In this document: in pieces, positions 7,727-9,107 of the stretch | How the letters are laid out: every line of letters starts with the position of its first letter | How positions within the stretch are numbered: position 1 is the stretch's first letter | Assembly: GCA_947494405.1 (NCBI GenBank) | Contig: CANLWQ010000062.1 | Span: 1-9,107 of the forward strand | Source of the DNA: Comamonadaceae bacterium | GTDB taxonomy: Bacteria > Pseudomonadota > Gammaproteobacteria > Burkholderiales > Burkholderiaceae_C | DNA length: 9,107 nucleotides | Direction: 5' to 3' | Made by a program: the position numbers and the translations under genes | The notes under the pieces: model-generated | The model's input: the letters and a program-made list of their open reading frames with translations, nothing else | Databases searched by the model: none | Told to the model about the DNA's origin: nothing

Positions 7727-8917
7727 ATGAAACTGCTCGACTCCATCGCCACCGAAGCGGCCAGCATCATTGCGGTGCGACGCGATATCCATGCCCATCC
7801 CGAACTGTGTTTCCAAGAACAGCGCACATCCGATGTGGTGGCGGGCAAACTCACCGAGTGGGGCATTGAGGTTCACCGTGGCATGGGCACCACCGGCGTG
7901 GTGGGCATCATCAAAAACGGCAACAGCCCACGCGCCATTGGCCTGCGCGCCGACATGGACGCCTTGCCTGTGAACGAGGCCAACACCTTCGCCCACGCCA
8001 GCAAACACCCCGGCAAGATGCACGCCTGCGGCCACGACGGCCACACCGCCATATTGTTGGCAGCGGCCCAGCATTTGGCCAAACATAAAAATTTCGATGG
8101 CACGGTGGTGCTGATTTTCCAACCCGCCGAAGAAGGTGGCGGCGGCGCACGCGAGATGATCAAAGACGGCTTGTTCAAGCAGTTTCCGGTGGACGCGGTG
8201 TTCGGTCTGCACAACTGGCCGGGCATGCCGGTGGGCAGTTTGGCGGTCAGTGCGGGGCCGGTGATGGCGTCCAGCAATGAATTCAAAATCACCATACGCG
8301 GCAAAGGCTGTCACGCCGCATTGCCGCACAACGGCATAGACCCCGTGCCTATCGCCTGCGAGATGGTGCAAGCTTTTCAAACCATTGTGTCGCGCAACTT
8401 GAAGCCCATCGACGCAGGTGTGATTTCTGTCACCATGATCCATGCGGGCGAAGCCACCAATGTGGTGCCCAACGCGTGCGAGTTGCAAGGCACGGTGCGC
8501 ACCTTCACAGTAGAGATGCTCGACCTGATTGAGCGGCGCATGCGCAGCATCGCCGAGCATGTCAGCGCCGCCCATGAAGCCACATGCGAATTTGAGTTTG
8601 TGCGCAATTACCCGCCCACCATCAACCACCCCAAAGAAGCCGAATTCACCCGTTCGGTGCTGGCCGACATAGTGGGTGCTGACAATGTGCTGCCACAAGA
8701 GCCCACCATGGGCGCAGAAGACTTCTCTTATATGTTGTTAGAAAAGCCAGGCGCCTATTTCTTTATCGCCAATGGCGAGGGTCAGCACCGCGAGATGGGG
8801 CATGGTGGTGGCCCATGCACCTTGCACAACCCCAGTTACGACTTCAACGATGACCTGATTCCTTTGGGCGGCACCGTTTGGGTACGCATGGTCGAGCAGT
8901 TTTTGGCACCCGCCTAA
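7727..8917 (+). CDS. M20-family amidohydrolase (hippurate / N-acyl-amino-acid hydrolase type)
   Basis: Cytoplasmic metal-dependent hydrolase that splits N-acyl or N-aroyl amino acids; relatives include hippurate hydrolase HipO, aminoacylases and plant indole-acetyl-amino-acid hydrolases (M20D). It is 396 residues from ATG 7727, normal for the family. Metal and catalytic residues are visible: C101 and H103 in HACGHDGH (99-106), the E135-E136 pair in FQPAEEGG (catalytic and metal-binding Glu), H162 in GLHNWP, and H367 in LHNPSYDF near the C-terminus. The dimerisation insert begins near 184, with the GKGCHAALP motif at 192-200. There is no signal peptide. ATG is preferred to the GTG two codons upstream because a Shine-Dalgarno (7716-7721) precedes it at proper spacing. 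The gene diverges from the molybdoenzyme and converges on the phasin-like gene. Many Burkholderiales carry several copies of this family, so the exact substrate is open. Confidence 0.94.
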   Translation: MKLLDSIATEAASIIAVRRDIHAHPELCFQEQRTSDVVAGKLTEWGIEVHRGMGTTGVVGIIKNGNSPRAIGLRADMDALPVNEANTFAHASKHPGKMHACGHDGHTAILLAAAQHLAKHKNFDGTVVLIFQPAEEGGGGAREMIKDGLFKQFPVDAVFGLHNWPGMPVGSLAVSAGPVMASSNEFKITIRGKGCHAALPHNGIDPVPIACEMVQAFQTIVSRNLKPIDAGVISVTMIHAGEATNVVPNACELQGTVRTFTVEMLDLIERRMRSIAEHVSAAHEATCEFEFVRNYPPTINHPKEAEFTRSVLADIVGADNVLPQEPTMGAEDFSYMLLEKPGAYFFIANGEGQHREMGHGGGPCTLHNPSYDFNDDLIPLGGTVWVRMVEQFLAPA

Positions 8918-8938
8918 AAGCCACTCACTCAGCTGGGT

Positions 8939-9107
8939 TTAATCCTTGGTATTGCGAGCCTGAGCCAATTGCTGTTCTAGCAAGGCCACACGCGCTTCCA
9001 AGTCGGCCAAATCTTGCGCAGTGGGCAACCCCATGCTCTTCAAGGCCTTGGCCACCCGTTCCTCAAAAACATGTTCCAGCTTGTCAATCTGCCCGTTAGC
9101 GCTTGCA
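8939..9107 (-). CDS. C-terminal fragment of a phasin-like PHA-granule-associated protein (PhaI/PhaF type)
   Basis: The minus strand reads open from the right edge to a TAA at 8941-8939, giving the last 55 residues of a protein whose start lies beyond the window; no start codon context is visible. The segment LEHVFEERVAKALKSMGLPT followed by a heptad-like run (DLADLEARVALLEQQLAQ) resembles the C-terminal part of the PhaI/PhaF phasin family (PF05597), where a VFEDRVARAL..LGVPT segment leads into a coiled coil. Such proteins coat polyhydroxyalkanoate storage granules or help partition them. The match is from memory by eye. It could be another short coiled-coil protein, but the spacing of the VF-E-RVA-AL and G-PT elements is characteristic. 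It converges on the M20 hydrolase gene with 21 bases between stops. Confidence 0.68.
   Translation of the reverse strand, partial: ASANGQIDKLEHVFEERVAKALKSMGLPTAQDLADLEARVALLEQQLAQARNTKD

Noticed and set aside
7703..8698. 331-codon minus-strand open frame opposite the M20 hydrolase
   Set aside because: It lies wholly antisense to a gene with all catalytic residues; its product is a His/Gly-rich shadow with no recognisable motif.
8918..8938. Possible bidirectional terminator between the M20 hydrolase and the phasin-like gene
   Set aside because: The 21-base gap shows only the short CAGCTG palindrome, with no stable stem followed by a T tract on either strand.

Overview
The window reads as a stretch of a betaproteobacterial chromosome, most likely Burkholderiales and Comamonadaceae-like. 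This rests on moderately high GC, very heavy use of TTG for leucine, a type III pantothenate kinase of the betaproteobacterial style, and a PHA-granule (phasin) protein fragment at the right edge. The organism call is inference; no rRNA or other strong taxonomic marker is present. Coding density is very high. No gap reaches 300 bases; the longest non-coding stretches are about 71, 56 and 21 bases. I see no tRNA, rRNA, CRISPR array, insertion sequence, phage gene or attachment site.

Left block (1-4756, all plus strand): the 3' part of an operon for a peptide/nickel/opine-type ABC importer. It holds a DppB-like permease cut by the window edge, a DppC-like permease, a single polypeptide carrying two ATPase domains (DppD-DppF type), and an amidase-signature hydrolase. 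All three junctions overlap (stop/start TGATG, TGATG, ATGA), so the four genes are very probably translated in a coupled way. The likely logic is import of a small peptide-like or amide-containing compound followed by cytoplasmic amide hydrolysis. The periplasmic binding protein that would set specificity is not visible and may lie upstream.

Middle block (4757-7670): coaX (pantothenate to 4'-phosphopantothenate, first step of CoA synthesis) follows after a 71-base leader with an inverted repeat and a pyrimidine-rich run. It converges on a long minus-strand gene for a cytoplasmic molybdopterin oxidoreductase with an N-terminal 4Fe-4S motif. The two stop codons share the four bases TTAA.

Right block (7671-9107): divergent from the molybdoenzyme across 56 bases is an M20-family amidohydrolase (hippurate / N-acyl-amino-acid hydrolase type). 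It converges on the C-terminal end of a minus-strand gene resembling the PhaI/PhaF family of polyhydroxyalkanoate granule proteins, which has no start codon in the window.

Overall this is ordinary metabolic chromosome. I found no convincing evidence of a new kind of system. The most useful points are the coupled transporter-amidase operon, the orphan cytoplasmic molybdoenzyme of unknown substrate, and the easily missed partial phasin gene at the edge.
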